NCBI GenBank assembly: GCA_015065645.1
Contig: SVPW01000007.1
Coordinates: forward strand, 1 to 64,000
Length of the DNA: 64,000 nt
Direction: 5' to 3'
DNA from: Oscillospiraceae bacterium
GTDB lineage: Bacteria; Bacillota; Clostridia; Oscillospirales; Acutalibacteraceae
How positions within the stretch are numbered: the stretch's first letter is position 1; every line of letters starts with the position of its first letter. The translations under genes and the position numbers were made by a program. Under the pieces are notes generated by a model. That model did not search any database. It was not told the DNA's origin and saw only the letters and a list, made by a program, of their open reading frames with translations. Positions 34,432 through 43,769 of this stretch are shown here, piece after piece.

Positions 34432-36099
34432 TCAGTCACCAACCTTTACAATAATATCATCCATAGAACCGCCCGGAGGAAGCATTGGAAGTACAAATTC
34501 ATCCTTATCAATTATACATTCAACAAGATAGGGAGTATTAGATTCAAATGCCCTTGTTAAAGCCTCATCCAAAACTTCAACCGTTTCAACCTTTTCACCA
34601 TTTGCTCCAAATGCTTTTGCCAATGCCACAAAATCGGTTTTGCGGTCAAGAATGGTATTGGAATAATGCTTATCAAAGAAGAGTGTTTGCCACTGGCGAA
34701 CCATTCCTAAAACACCGTTGTTCATAAGAAGTATTACAAGCGGTACATTTTCAGAAACTGCTGTTGCAAGCTCATTAAGGCACATTCCAAAGCTTCCGTC
34801 ACCTGTAACAAGCACTGTCTTTTCCTTTGTGCCGAAAGCCGCACCAATAGCAGCTCCCATTCCAAAGCCCATAGTGCCAAGTCCGCCGCTTGAAACAAAA
34901 CGACGTGTGGTTTTAAAGTTAATAGTCTGTGCCGACCACATCTGATGTTGTCCAACATCGGTAGCAACAGGTGTGTTTGCTCCTAAATGACGATTTAAGG
35001 TAAGAAGTGCATTTCTTGGTGTCATACCGTCACGGTTGTCAAGTGTTTCAATTTCCTCGGTTCTGAAACGGTTTACAAGCTGTTCCCATTTGAGCAACTT
35101 TTTCTGATTAACCAAAGGAATAAGCTTTTGAAGGGTGAGCTTCACATCACCACGAAGTCCGTGTGTTACATTAACTGTTTTACAAAGCTCTGCACCATCA
35201 ATATCAATATGAACTATTTTAGTGCCAACTGCAAACTTTTCACGGTTTCCCGTAACACGGTCATTAAAACGGTTACCCAAAGCTATAATGCAATCAGCAT
35301 TGTGCATAGCCATAGAGCTTGCATAATGGCCGTGCATACCCTGCATTCCCAAAAATCTCGGGTGATCGGTGGGAACACCGGAAAGTCCCATCATAGAACA
35401 TCCTATAGGTGCATCTATTTTTTCTGCAAGGGTAAGCATTTCTTCTGCGGCATCACCTGCTATAAGTCCGCCACCGAAGTAGATAAACGGACGCTCACTT
35501 GCATTAATGCAAGCGGCTGCCTGCTCAATTCTTATATCCTTTGCCGCTGTTTTTTCATCAGGCATAACAGGGGGGAGTGGCTCATACTCGTATTTTGCCA
35601 TTTGAATATCCTTAGGCACATCAATAAGTACAGGGCCGGGACGTCCCGAAATTGCAATCCTGAATGCTTCACGAATAGTATCAGCAAGCTCTGCCACATT
35701 ACCAACAAAGAAGTTATGTTTTGTAATTGGCAGGGTAATACCTGTAATATCTATCTCTTGAAAACTATCGGTTCCTATTTGTGCATTCATAACATTACCT
35801 GTTATTGCAACCATTGGAACAGAATCAAGATAGGCAGTGGCAATACCGGTAACTAAGTTTGTAGCACCGGGGCCGGAAGTGGCAATTACAACACCGGGTT
35901 TACCGGTTGTTCTTGCATAGCCGTCAGCCGCATGAGCTGCTCCTTGCTCATGTGCGGCAAGCACATGCTTTAACTCATCTTGATATTTATAAAGTGAGTC
36001 ATAAACATTAATGATCTGTCCGCCGGGATAGCCGAAAACAACATCGCATCCCTGCTCGATCAAGGTTTTTACAATTATATCAGATCCGCTTAATAACAT
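34432..36099 (-). CDS. ilvB: Acetolactate synthase catalytic subunit
   Basis: 555 aa ThDP-dependent enzyme joining two pyruvates, or pyruvate and 2-oxobutyrate. The N-terminal PYR domain has VFGYPGGQIINVYDSLY with AAHEQGAAHAADGYAR (catalytic Glu of the HEQGA motif), a central FAD-binding domain, and the C-terminal PP domain with GDGSFGMCLNELATAV...NNGVLGMVRQWQ, the ThDP/Mg2+ motif. Length is normal. The start lies 4 bases after the leuB stop with AAAAGGATAG as ribosome-binding site. Followed immediately by its regulatory subunit. Confidence 0.97.
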   Translation of the reverse strand: MLLSGSDIIVKTLIEQGCDVVFGYPGGQIINVYDSLYKYQDELKHVLAAHEQGAAHAADGYARTTGKPGVVIATSGPGATNLVTGIATAYLDSVPMVAITGNVMNAQIGTDSFQEIDITGITLPITKHNFFVGNVAELADTIREAFRIAISGRPGPVLIDVPKDIQMAKYEYEPLPPVMPDEKTAAKDIRIEQAAACINASERPFIYFGGGLIAGDAAEEMLTLAEKIDAPIGCSMMGLSGVPTDHPRFLGMQGMHGHYASSMAMHNADCIIALGNRFNDRVTGNREKFAVGTKIVHIDIDGAELCKTVNVTHGLRGDVKLTLQKLIPLVNQKKLLKWEQLVNRFRTEEIETLDNRDGMTPRNALLTLNRHLGANTPVATDVGQHQMWSAQTINFKTTRRFVSSGGLGTMGFGMGAAIGAAFGTKEKTVLVTGDGSFGMCLNELATAVSENVPLVILLMNNGVLGMVRQWQTLFFDKHYSNTILDRKTDFVALAKAFGANGEKVETVEVLDEALTRAFESNTPYLVECIIDKDEFVLPMLPPGGSMDDIIVKVGD

Positions 36100-36103
36100 T
36101 GTT

Positions 36104-37198
36104 CTATCCTTTTTTTAGATTTTCTGTGATAAGCTGTCCCATCTGTTTACAGCCTACTTTAATGCATTTTTCTGCATCAGCACCTGTGGGCATAATATCT
36201 GCTGTGCGGTAGCCTGCTGTAAGTACGGCATCAACCGTATTTTCAATGCAATCTGCCTCATCTGCCATATCAAAGCTGTAACGAAGCATCATTGCCGCAG
36301 AAAGAATGGTGCCTATTGGGTTTGCAATATCCATTCCTGCAATATCGGGTGCGGAGCCATGTATCGGCTCGTAAAGACCGCATGTGCCTTCTCCCATACT
36401 TGAAGAGGGTATCATTCCGATAGAGCCTGTAATCATTGAGGCCTCATCCGAAAGAATATCACCAAACATATTTTCAGTTACAACAACATCAAACTGTGCA
36501 GGATTTTTAACTATCTGCATTGCGCAGTTATCAACCAACATATCAGAAAGCTCAACATCGGGGTATTCTTCGGCAAGTCTGTGCATAACAGCCTTCCAGA
36601 GCCTTGAGGTATCAAGCACATTGCTTTTTTCTACCGAACACAGCTTTTTGCTACGCTTTCTTGCGGTTTCAAAGCCAATTCTGCCTATACGCTCAATTTC
36701 ACTTTCGCTGTAGCTCATGGTATCGGTGGCTTTTTTCTCATCGTTTTCATCCTCGGTCTTGTGTTCACCAAAGTAAACACCGCCAATAAGCTCACGAACA
36801 ATTATAAAATCAATACCTTTTTCAACAATTTCGGGCTTTAAGGGAGAAGCAGCTGCAAGCTGTGGCCATATCTTTGCAGGACGGTTGTTACTGTAAACGC
36901 CCATTCCTGCACGAAGTCTTAAAAGACCCTTTTCAGGACGCATATTACCGGGAACGCTATTCCATTTGTCTCCACCAACAGCACCAAGCAAAACGCTATC
37001 GGATTTAAGGCAGCGCTCAAGCATTTCTGCCGGCAACGGGTCACCGTGCTTATCTATTGCACAGCCTCCCATATCAATATCTGTATATGTAAATGTATGT
37101 CCGTAAAGCTCGGCAATTTTGTTCATAACAATAAGCGCTTGGTCAACTATTTCGGGGCCTATACCGTCACCCTTTATAACCGCTATATTCTTTTGCAT
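36104..37198 (-). CDS. leuB: 3-isopropylmalate dehydrogenase
   Basis: 364 aa. The N-terminus is IAVIKGDGIGPEIVDQALIV. FIIVRELIGGVYFGE (near 136-150) and DMLVDNCAMQIVKNP with the metal-binding Asp residues (LSDEASMITGSIGMIPSSSM, GLYEPIHGSAPDIAG) are the LeuB signatures. It oxidises and decarboxylates 3-isopropylmalate with NAD+. The start is put at 37198 (MQKNI) as GAGGTG lies 6 bases upstream; a longer frame would run into leuD. It lies 10 bases after leuD. Confidence 0.96.
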   Translation of the reverse strand: MQKNIAVIKGDGIGPEIVDQALIVMNKIAELYGHTFTYTDIDMGGCAIDKHGDPLPAEMLERCLKSDSVLLGAVGGDKWNSVPGNMRPEKGLLRLRAGMGVYSNNRPAKIWPQLAAASPLKPEIVEKGIDFIIVRELIGGVYFGEHKTEDENDEKKATDTMSYSESEIERIGRIGFETARKRSKKLCSVEKSNVLDTSRLWKAVMHRLAEEYPDVELSDMLVDNCAMQIVKNPAQFDVVVTENMFGDILSDEASMITGSIGMIPSSSMGEGTCGLYEPIHGSAPDIAGMDIANPIGTILSAAMMLRYSFDMADEADCIENTVDAVLTAGYRTADIMPTGADAEKCIKVGCKQMGQLITENLKKG

Positions 37199-37208
37199 AA
37201 TGGGCACC

Positions 37209-37697
37209 TCAATCCTTTTTAAGGGAGGCAAGCAATCCGCCCTTAGTGATAATATTTTGAATGAAAGGAGGGAATGGCTGTGCCTGATATGTCTTATCGG
37301 TGGTTATATTGTGGATAACACCTGTATCAAAATCAACCTCAACCTCGTCACCTGCTTGTATTTCGTCACAAGCCTGCTCACATTCCAAAATCGGAAGTCC
37401 AATATTTATTGCATTACGGTAGAATATTCGTGCAAAGCTTTTGGCAATTACACAGCCTGTTTTACAGGTTTTTATAACGAGAGGAGCGTGTTCTCTTGAA
37501 GAACCGCATCCAAAGTTCCAGCCTGCAACCATAATGTCACCAGGCTTTACCTTTTTAACAAAATCAGCATCAATATCCTCCATACAATGAAGCGCTAACT
37601 CCTCAGCCTTAGGTGTGTTGAGGTAGCGAGCAGGGATGATAACATCGGTGTCCACATTGTCGGGATATTTAAAAACGCAACCTTTAGTATTCATCAT
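37209..37697 (-). CDS. leuD: 3-isopropylmalate dehydratase small subunit
   Basis: 162 aa, the short bacterial/archaeal type. It shows [18 protein letters not shown] at the start and [18 protein letters not shown] (near 59-76), the swivel-domain substrate-binding motif. With LeuC it isomerises 2- to 3-isopropylmalate. The first ATG (37697) overlaps the leuC stop by one base (TAATG); a second ATG at 37694 has a better distance to GGAGG and may be the true start. Confidence 0.95.
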   Translation of the reverse strand: MMNTKGCVFKYPDNVDTDVIIPARYLNTPKAEELALHCMEDIDADFVKKVKPGDIMVAGWNFGCGSSREHAPLVIKTCKTGCVIAKSFARIFYRNAINIGLPILECEQACDEIQAGDEVEVDFDTGVIHNITTDKTYQAQPFPPFIQNIITKGGLLASLKKD

Positions 37698-38956
37698 TAA
37701 ACCTCCGTAGGATAGGTGATATAACCTGTTATTGCACTTGCGGCGGCGGTTTCGGGGCTTGCAAGGTAAACCTCACTGTCAACATGGCCCATTCTGCCCA
37801 CAAAGTTACGGTTTGTGGTTGCAATGCAACGCTCACCTGCGGCAAGAATACCCATATATCCTCCAAGGCAAGGTCCGCAGGTGGGGGTGGAAACTACTGC
37901 TCCCGCATCAATAAATGCTGTAACATAGCCTCTTTCCACACACTCACGGTATATCTGCATAGTAGCAGGGATTATAATACAACGAACTCCATCTTTAACC
38001 TTTTTGCCGTTTAAATAACGGTATGCGGTTTCCATATCCTCCATACGTCCGTTTGTACAGCTTCCGATTACTACCTGGTCTATCTTTATATCTGAAAGCT
38101 CGCTTGCAGGATGTGTATTTTCGGGAAGATGTGGGCAGCTTACGGTAGGAACAATCTTTGAAAGGTCAATTTCTATTACCTTTTCGTATTCGGCATCGCT
38201 GTCTGCTGTATATTCAACAGGCTGTCTTTCGGTGCGGCCCTTCATATATTCACGTGTTACATCGTCAACGGGGAATATGCCGTTTTTAGCACCTGCTTCA
38301 ATAGCCATATTGCATATACAAAGTCTGTCGTCCATAGAAAGCGCCGAAACACCGTCACCCGTAAACTCCATACTCTTATAAAGAGCACCATCAACACCTA
38401 TCATACCAATAATGGTAAGTATAACATCCTTACCACTGCAGTTTGAAGGTAATTTACCGCTGAGCTCAAACTTAATAGCAGAGGGTACTTTAAACCAGGC
38501 CATACCTGTTGCCATACCGGCTGCCATATCTGTACTTCCAACACCGGTTGAAAAGGCACCTAATGCACCGTATGTACAGGTGTGACTGTCAGCTCCTATA
38601 ATGCAGTCGCCTGCAGTTACAACGCCCTGCTCGGGAAGCAATGCGTGCTCAATACCCATTTTGCCAACATCATAAAAATGACTTACGCAATGTGCACAGG
38701 CAAATTCACGGCACTGTTTGGATTGCTCAGCCGCTTTAATATCCTTATTCGGTACAAAGTGGTCAAGAACTATGGCAATACGGTCTTTATCAAAAACACC
38801 GTTAAATCCTGCTTTTTTAAACTCATTTACCGCAACGGGGGTGGTAATATCGTTACCTAAAACAATATCAAGCTTTGCATTAATAAGCTGACCTGCGGTA
38901 ACGCTTTCAAGACCTGCGTGTGCTGCAAGTATTTTTTGGGTCATTGTCATTCCCAT
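37697..38956 (-). CDS. leuC: 3-isopropylmalate dehydratase large subunit
   Basis: 419 aa aconitase-family protein. [37 protein letters not shown] and late [14 protein letters not shown] and [18 protein letters not shown] carry the [4Fe-4S] cluster Cys residues and active-site residues. The short length and split-off small subunit mark the LeuC2/HacA-like type rather than the 466-aa enterobacterial type. AAGGAG is 9 bases before the ATG. It lies 12 bases after leuA. Confidence 0.95.
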   Translation of the reverse strand: MGMTMTQKILAAHAGLESVTAGQLINAKLDIVLGNDITTPVAVNEFKKAGFNGVFDKDRIAIVLDHFVPNKDIKAAEQSKQCREFACAHCVSHFYDVGKMGIEHALLPEQGVVTAGDCIIGADSHTCTYGALGAFSTGVGSTDMAAGMATGMAWFKVPSAIKFELSGKLPSNCSGKDVILTIIGMIGVDGALYKSMEFTGDGVSALSMDDRLCICNMAIEAGAKNGIFPVDDVTREYMKGRTERQPVEYTADSDAEYEKVIEIDLSKIVPTVSCPHLPENTHPASELSDIKIDQVVIGSCTNGRMEDMETAYRYLNGKKVKDGVRCIIIPATMQIYRECVERGYVTAFIDAGAVVSTPTCGPCLGGYMGILAAGERCIATTNRNFVGRMGHVDSEVYLASPETAAASAITGYITYPTEV

Positions 38957-38968
38957 AATAACAACTCC

Positions 38969-40636
38969 TTAATCTTCACGAATCTTATTATTATATGCGC
39001 TGAGTAACGCTTCGGCACTGGCCTTAATAATATCGGTATCGGTGCCTGCTCCCCAGAATACACCCTTATCTGTTTCAATTCCGATGTATGCTGCGGCAAT
39101 ACTGTCAGAGCCTTGGGATTGCATACTGTGCTCGGTATAAACGGTCAACTTATAGCTGTCACCCGTGTAATCGTGTAATGCATTGCTTATTGCGTCAAGC
39201 GATCCGTTACCTGTAGCCTTTACGCAGGCTGTAACACCCTTACGGTTAAAGGTAATGCTTGTTTCAACCAAAGAATTTCTCTTTGTGAAGTGCATATCGG
39301 TAATTGCAATGGGGTTCTCACAGTCAAAATAACTGTTTTTAAAGATATTAAGCACATCGGAAACCTTGAGCTCACGGTGTTCGTGGTCGGAAATATCCTT
39401 ACAGCGGTAGCTTAAATCTTCACGCATCTTGGCAGGAAGAATATATCCGTAGCTCTGCTCAAGCAGATAACCGATTCCGCCCTTACCGCTTTGTGAATTA
39501 ACACGGATAACATCGGCATCGTAGGTACGGCTGATGTCTTCGGGGTCGATCGGAATATATGGTACAGTCCAGCGGTGGAGCTTGTTTTCCTCTCTCCAAT
39601 GCATACCCTTTGCAATAGCGTCCTGATGACTTCCCGAAAAAGCCGCAAATACAAGTGCACCTGCATATGGGGAACGCTCGTATACATGCATACGGGTACA
39701 TTTTTCATAAGTTTCCGCAATGGTAGGCATATCGGAAAAATCAAGCTTTGGGTCAACACCGTGGGAGTACATATTCATAGCAAGTGTAATAATATCAACA
39801 TTACCTGTGCGCTCACCGTTTCCGAAAAGTGTACCCTCAACACGGTCAGCACCTGCTAAAAGTGCAAGCTCGGTATCGGCAACACCTGTTCCACGGTCAT
39901 TATGCGGATGAAGTGAAACGGTTACATATTCACGGTATTTAAGATTTTCGCACATATACTCAACCTGTGAAGCATAAATATGCGGCAAACTCATTTCAAC
40001 CGTTACGGGCAGATTTATAATAACATTGTTATCAGGTCCCGGCTGTAAAACATCAAGCACCGCATTGCAAACCTCAAGTGCATACTCGGGTTCTGTTCCT
40101 GTGAAGCTTTCAGGTGAATATTCAAAGCGGAAGTTGCCCTCATATTCTTCGGATAACTGCTTAACAAGCTTTGCGCCGTCAACCGCTATTTTCTTTATTT
40201 CCTCCTTGGATTTACGGAAAACCTGCTCACGCTGTGCAACACTTGTTGAATTATAAAAGTGAATAATTGCGCTGGGTGCACCTTTACAAGCTTCAAAGGT
40301 TTTGCGGATTATATGCTCACGGCACTGTGTCAGCACCTGAACGGTCACATCATCGGGTATCATATTGCGCTCAATGAGTGTGCGTAAAAATTCATATTCA
40401 GTTTCGCTTGCGGCAGGGAAACCAACCTCAATTTCTTTGAAACCAACCTTTAAAAGCAGATTATAAAACTCCAACTTTTCTTCAAGGCTCATCGGTATAA
40501 CAAGACTTTGGTTTCCGTCACGCAGATCCACACTGCACCACAGCGGCGGATTTTCAATATGATCCTTTTCTACCCATTTGCAGTTTCTGCCGGGTGCGTT
40601 GTAGTAGCCTACACTGTACTTACTTGCATCCATCAT
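38969..40636 (-). CDS. leuA: 2-isopropylmalate synthase (long, LeuA2 type)
   Basis: 555 aa. The TIM-barrel part has WCSVDLRDGNQSLV (near 33-46, with metal-ligand Asp), VGFPAASETEYEF, and HPHNDRGTGVADTELALLAGADRVEGTLFGNGERTGN split over about 245-285, the HxH metal site. A C-terminal LeuA dimer/allosteric domain from about 430 binds leucine. It condenses acetyl-CoA with 2-oxoisovalerate and commits carbon to leucine. The length is that of the LeuA2/fungal-like branch found in some Firmicutes and actinobacteria. TAGGAGAA precedes the start. Confidence 0.95.
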   Translation of the reverse strand: MMDASKYSVGYYNAPGRNCKWVEKDHIENPPLWCSVDLRDGNQSLVIPMSLEEKLEFYNLLLKVGFKEIEVGFPAASETEYEFLRTLIERNMIPDDVTVQVLTQCREHIIRKTFEACKGAPSAIIHFYNSTSVAQREQVFRKSKEEIKKIAVDGAKLVKQLSEEYEGNFRFEYSPESFTGTEPEYALEVCNAVLDVLQPGPDNNVIINLPVTVEMSLPHIYASQVEYMCENLKYREYVTVSLHPHNDRGTGVADTELALLAGADRVEGTLFGNGERTGNVDIITLAMNMYSHGVDPKLDFSDMPTIAETYEKCTRMHVYERSPYAGALVFAAFSGSHQDAIAKGMHWREENKLHRWTVPYIPIDPEDISRTYDADVIRVNSQSGKGGIGYLLEQSYGYILPAKMREDLSYRCKDISDHEHRELKVSDVLNIFKNSYFDCENPIAITDMHFTKRNSLVETSITFNRKGVTACVKATGNGSLDAISNALHDYTGDSYKLTVYTEHSMQSQGSDSIAAAYIGIETDKGVFWGAGTDTDIIKASAEALLSAYNNKIRED

Positions 40637-40657
40637 AATATGTAAATTCTCCTAAAG

Positions 40658-41029
40658 TTATATTTCTGCGATAGTATCTATCTCAACAAGAACATTTTTC
40701 GGCAACTGCTTTACAGCAACGCATGAGCGTGCAGGTTTGCCCGTAAAATATTCTGCATATACCGCATTAAAAGCGGCAAAATCTTCCATATTCTGCAAAA
40801 AACAAACAGTTTTTACAACCTTTTCAAGTGAAGAACCTGCGGCATTAAGCACAGCAGAGAGGTTTTTGCAAACCTGATGGGTTTGTTCTTCAATGGTTTC
40901 TGCTTCCACTGCACCGCTTGCAGGGTTTATGGCTATTTGTCCCGAAGTGAAAACCATTCCGTTTGCAACTACTGCTTGGGAATAAGGACCTATAGCTTCG
41001 GGTGCGTTATTTGTATGAACTTTATTCAT
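40658..41029 (-). CDS. ridA: RidA family 2-iminobutanoate/2-iminopropanoate deaminase
   Basis: 123 aa, the usual RidA size. APEAIGPYSQAVVANGMVFTSGQI at the start, VKTVCFLQNMEDFAAFNAVYAEYF in the middle and PARSCVAVKQLPKNVLVEIDTIA at the end form the YjgF/UK114 signature with the substrate-binding Arg. RidA hydrolyses the enamine/imine intermediates released by threonine (or serine) dehydratase. Its place directly after ilvA (12-base gap) matches that role. Confidence 0.95.
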   Translation of the reverse strand: MNKVHTNNAPEAIGPYSQAVVANGMVFTSGQIAINPASGAVEAETIEEQTHQVCKNLSAVLNAAGSSLEKVVKTVCFLQNMEDFAAFNAVYAEYFTGKPARSCVAVKQLPKNVLVEIDTIAEI

Positions 41030-41041
41030 TTTAATTTCTCC

Positions 41042-42235
41042 TTAAACAATTTTAAAGTCTTCTGCTTTGAGTGCCTTGGTTATCTGCTCAACATGGTCAT
41101 AATCACGGGTTTCCATAGATATACGCAAATAACAGCCGTTAACACTTTCTGTATCACCCGAATGTTCGTGATGAACACTGGTAACATTACCGCCGCAATC
41201 GGCAATAATTCGTGAAACATCTTTAAGCTGACCGGGTTTATCAATAAGCTCAATAAGCAGGCTTGAAGAGCGTCCTGATTTAATGAGACCACGCTCAATT
41301 ACACGGGAAAGGCTTGTAACATCAATATTACCGCCCGATACCACGCTTACAACCTTTTTGCCTGCAAGCGGGAATTTGTTAAACATTGCAGCCGCAACCG
41401 ATACAGCACCTGCACCCTCGGCTATCATCTTGTGCTTTTCAATAAGGGTGAGTATTGCCGATGCAATTTCATCCTCAGTAACCAAAGCAATATCATCTAC
41501 ATATTTATTAATAAGCTCAAAGGTGTTTTCACCCGGTTGCTTTACGGCAATACCATCAGCAATGGTGGAAACACGCTCAAGACATTCAATATGACCGCTG
41601 TTTATTGAGTTATACATACTTGGTGCACCTGCCGCCTGAACACCGTAAACCTTAATTGACGGACGAAGTGACTTAAGAGCATAAGCAACACCCGAAATAA
41701 GTCCGCCGCCACCTATCGGAACAATTACTGCATCAAGGTCTTCAATATCGTTTAGTATTTCAAGACCAATAGTACCTTGACCTGCTATAACATTTTCATC
41801 ATCAAACGGATGAACAAAGGTATAACCCTTTTCATCCTTTAATTGTAAAGCCTTTTGGTATGCATCGTCATAGCAACCCTTAACCAAACAAACATCTGCA
41901 CCGTAACCCTTTGTGGCTTCAACCTTTGATATGGGGGCAGAATCGGGAAGGCAGATAAGCGATGAAATACCGCACTTGCTTGCGGCTAATGCAACACCCT
42001 GTGCATGGTTGCCTGCAGAACAAGCAATAACACCACGTGCCTTTTCTTCATCTGAAAGCATTGCAATTTTATAACCGGAACCTCTCAGCTTAAATGAGCC
42101 TGTTCTTTGCAGATTTTCAGGCTTTAGGTATAGCTTACATTCGGGAGCAATAGTTTCCGAACGAACAAGCGAGGTTGTGGCTACTATGCTTTTCAGCACA
42201 CTGGAAGCATGAAATATTTTGTCGATAGTAAGCAT
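41042..42235 (-). CDS. ilvA: Threonine ammonia-lyase (threonine deaminase)
   Basis: 397 aa. Fold-type II PLP enzyme; GSFKLRGSGYK carries the Schiff-base Lys49, CSAGNHAQGVALAA and GGGGLISG bind the cofactor. A C-terminal ACT domain starts near 325 (LIELIDKPGQLKDVSRI). This is the 400-aa form with one ACT domain, shorter than the 514-aa biosynthetic IlvA of E. coli. It supplies 2-oxobutyrate for isoleucine. Start at 42235 because AAAGGAG is 7 bases upstream; earlier codons overlap that site. First gene after the T-box leader. Confidence 0.94.
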   Translation of the reverse strand: MLTIDKIFHASSVLKSIVATTSLVRSETIAPECKLYLKPENLQRTGSFKLRGSGYKIAMLSDEEKARGVIACSAGNHAQGVALAASKCGISSLICLPDSAPISKVEATKGYGADVCLVKGCYDDAYQKALQLKDEKGYTFVHPFDDENVIAGQGTIGLEILNDIEDLDAVIVPIGGGGLISGVAYALKSLRPSIKVYGVQAAGAPSMYNSINSGHIECLERVSTIADGIAVKQPGENTFELINKYVDDIALVTEDEIASAILTLIEKHKMIAEGAGAVSVAAAMFNKFPLAGKKVVSVVSGGNIDVTSLSRVIERGLIKSGRSSSLLIELIDKPGQLKDVSRIIADCGGNVTSVHHEHSGDTESVNGCYLRISMETRDYDHVEQITKALKAEDFKIV

Positions 42236-42273
42236 ACGAATGCTCCTTTCAAATACAACTGACAAGTTAAAAA

Positions 42274-42551
42274 TTAAAACAACAAATCCTGCCTCTTACT
42301 TTAAAGAGACAGGATTTTTAAAACAATAAAAATCTTGCGGTACCACTCTTTTTGCCGCTTTTGCGACCACTCAGCCGTGACTTGAAAATCACTCCCTGCA
42401 ATAACGGTCAGGCACCGTCCGTCCTAATAAAGTGAACTTGTTCAGATCGGCTGCTCCGAGGAGAGCTCACAGAAATCCCTTGTATCGGCTCACACCAAAC
42501 GCCGACTCTCTGAAACCTAAAGAAGACTGCTTATTCCTCTTCAATGCATTT
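42274..42551 (-). promoter_or_regulatory. T-box leader, leucine (CUC) specifier, controlling the ilv-leu operon
   Basis: Read on the minus strand, the T-box core AGTGGTACCGC lies at 42348-42338. A Stem I region with AGAGAG...AGCTCTC complementarity precedes it, and CTC followed by C-TCG-GAGC (42463-42461 for the codon) fits the specifier position seen in tyrS and ilv T-boxes. A terminator stem (AAATCCTGTCTCTT with AAGAGGCAGGATTT, 42284-42317) and a U-rich tail follow the core. Uncharged tRNA-Leu should favour the antiterminator and turn on the operon. Specifier assignment is by alignment to remembered examples. Confidence 0.88.
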
Positions 42552-42557
42552 TTAAAA

Positions 42558-42586
42558 ATTATATCACCGCAAAACGCCTTTGTCAA
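42558..42586 (-). promoter_or_regulatory. Consensus promoter of the ilv-leu operon
   Basis: On the minus strand TTGACA (42586-42581), 17 bases, TATAAT (42563-42558). Both hexamers are perfect. Transcription starts about 42551 and enters the T-box. Confidence 0.88.
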
Positions 42587-42649
42587 GCAATTTATTGCAA
42601 ATTTTTTATGAAATAATATAATTTTCAAAGTTTACTATTTAAATTTTTC

Positions 42650-42678
42650 TTGACAAATCCGAAACACTGTTGTATCAT
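42650..42678 (+). promoter_or_regulatory. Promoter of the GntR-ABC operon
   Basis: TTGACA (42650-42655), 17 bases, TATCAT (42673-42678). It is divergent from the T-box promoter, with 63 bases between the two -35 boxes. Confidence 0.75.
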
Positions 42679-42701
42679 TGTGTTAATGAAGTAATACAGT
42701 G
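42665..42701 (+). promoter_or_regulatory. Candidate operator of the GntR regulator
   Basis: CACTGT (42665-42670) and ACAGTG (42696-42701) are inverted and about three helical turns apart, flanking the -10 and start site. YtrA-type regulators usually repress their own operon from such positions. Confidence 0.4.
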
Positions 42702-42714
42702 GTGTGGTGAGGGA

Positions 42715-43074
42715 ATGCAGTTTGATAATAATGTTCCTATTTATATACAGATTATGGAAGAATTAGAGATAGATATAATTTCGGGAAATATTGCTTGCGG
42801 TGAAAGGCTTCTTTCGGTAAGGGAACTGGCAATAAATTTAAAGGTAAATCCCAATACTATACAAAGGGCACTTGCTTCTCTTGAGGAAAAAGGGCTTATT
42901 TATACCGAAAGAACAAATGGTAAATTTGTAACCAAGGACAAAGCTCTTATAGAAAAATACAGAACAGAATATGCCGAAAAAATAACCCGAAAATATCTTG
43001 AAAATATGAGGAAAATAGGGTTCGAAAGAGAATATGCGATAAACTTTATAATAAAATTTGAGGGTGATGAATGA
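42715..43074 (+). CDS. GntR-family transcriptional regulator, YtrA subfamily
   Basis: 119 aa from ATG 42715 (GTGAGGG immediately before); the open frame extends further upstream, but those codons overlap the promoter. The winged helix-turn-helix covers residues 5-75: VPIYIQIMEELEIDI, SVRELAINLKVNPNTIQRALASLEEKGLIYTE split over two lines of the domain, and TNGKFVT as the wing. A short C-terminal helical segment without ligand domain marks the YtrA group, which controls ABC transporter operons in response to cell-wall stress. It overlaps the ABC ATPase gene by 4 bases. Confidence 0.9.
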   Translation: MQFDNNVPIYIQIMEELEIDIISGNIACGERLLSVRELAINLKVNPNTIQRALASLEEKGLIYTERTNGKFVTKDKALIEKYRTEYAEKITRKYLENMRKIGFEREYAINFIIKFEGDE

Positions 43075-43769
43075 TGGAATTATTAGAATGTGTAGAATTA
43101 AATAAAAGCTTTGGTGAAAAAACGGTTTTAAAAAATATAAATTTAAAGATCTCAAGGGGAAAAATAATCGGACTTTTGGGCAAAAACGGAACGGGAAAAT
43201 CTACCCTTATCAAGCTTATAAACGACCTGCTTGTTCCAACTTCGGGTGAAGTGTTTATAAACGGCAAAAATATAGGCGTTGAAAGTAAAAGGGTTATATC
43301 ATATCTGCCTGAACGCACATATCTTGATAAATCTATGACCGTTGAGCAGGTTATTGCTTATTTTGCAGACTTTTATGATAATTTTGAAAGCGAAACGGCA
43401 AAAAAGCTTCTTGCGGATTTGAATTTAGATGTAACACAAAAGCTTTCCAAAATGAGTAAGGGTATGCAGGAAAAGGTACAGCTTGTGCTGGTTATGAGCC
43501 GTAAGGCTGAGCTTTATATACTTGATGAGCCGCTTGGCGGTGTAGACCCCGCAACAAGAGATTATATTCTTGATACCATACTTTCCAATTTTAACGAAGG
43601 TGCAAGCGTTATTATTTCCACCCACCTTATAAGTGATATTGAAAGAATTTTGGATGAGGTAATTTTTATAGATGACGGCGAAATAAAGCTTATGGCAGAT
43701 TGCGATGAACTGCGTCAGAGGGAAAACGGTTCAATAGATGAGATTTTCAGGAGGATGTTCAAATGCTGA
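43071..43769 (+). CDS. ABC transporter ATP-binding protein
   Basis: 232 aa. Walker A GLLGKNGTGKST (near 36-47), signature LSKMSKGMQEKVQLVLVMSR (near 124-143), Walker B LYILDEPLGG (near 147-156), and the H-loop STHLI. Single nucleotide-binding domain, full size. It works with the membrane protein encoded next, whose start lies within its last codons (7-base overlap). Likely role: export of, or resistance to, a membrane- or wall-active compound, inferred from YtrA-type control. Confidence 0.92.
   Translation: MMELLECVELNKSFGEKTVLKNINLKISRGKIIGLLGKNGTGKSTLIKLINDLLVPTSGEVFINGKNIGVESKRVISYLPERTYLDKSMTVEQVIAYFADFYDNFESETAKKLLADLNLDVTQKLSKMSKGMQEKVQLVLVMSRKAELYILDEPLGGVDPATRDYILDTILSNFNEGASVIISTHLISDIERILDEVIFIDDGEIKLMADCDELRQRENGSIDEIFRRMFKC

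Noticed and set aside
42670-42714. Longer N-terminus for the GntR regulator
   Set aside because: Those codons overlap the -10 box and transcription start, so they cannot be translated.
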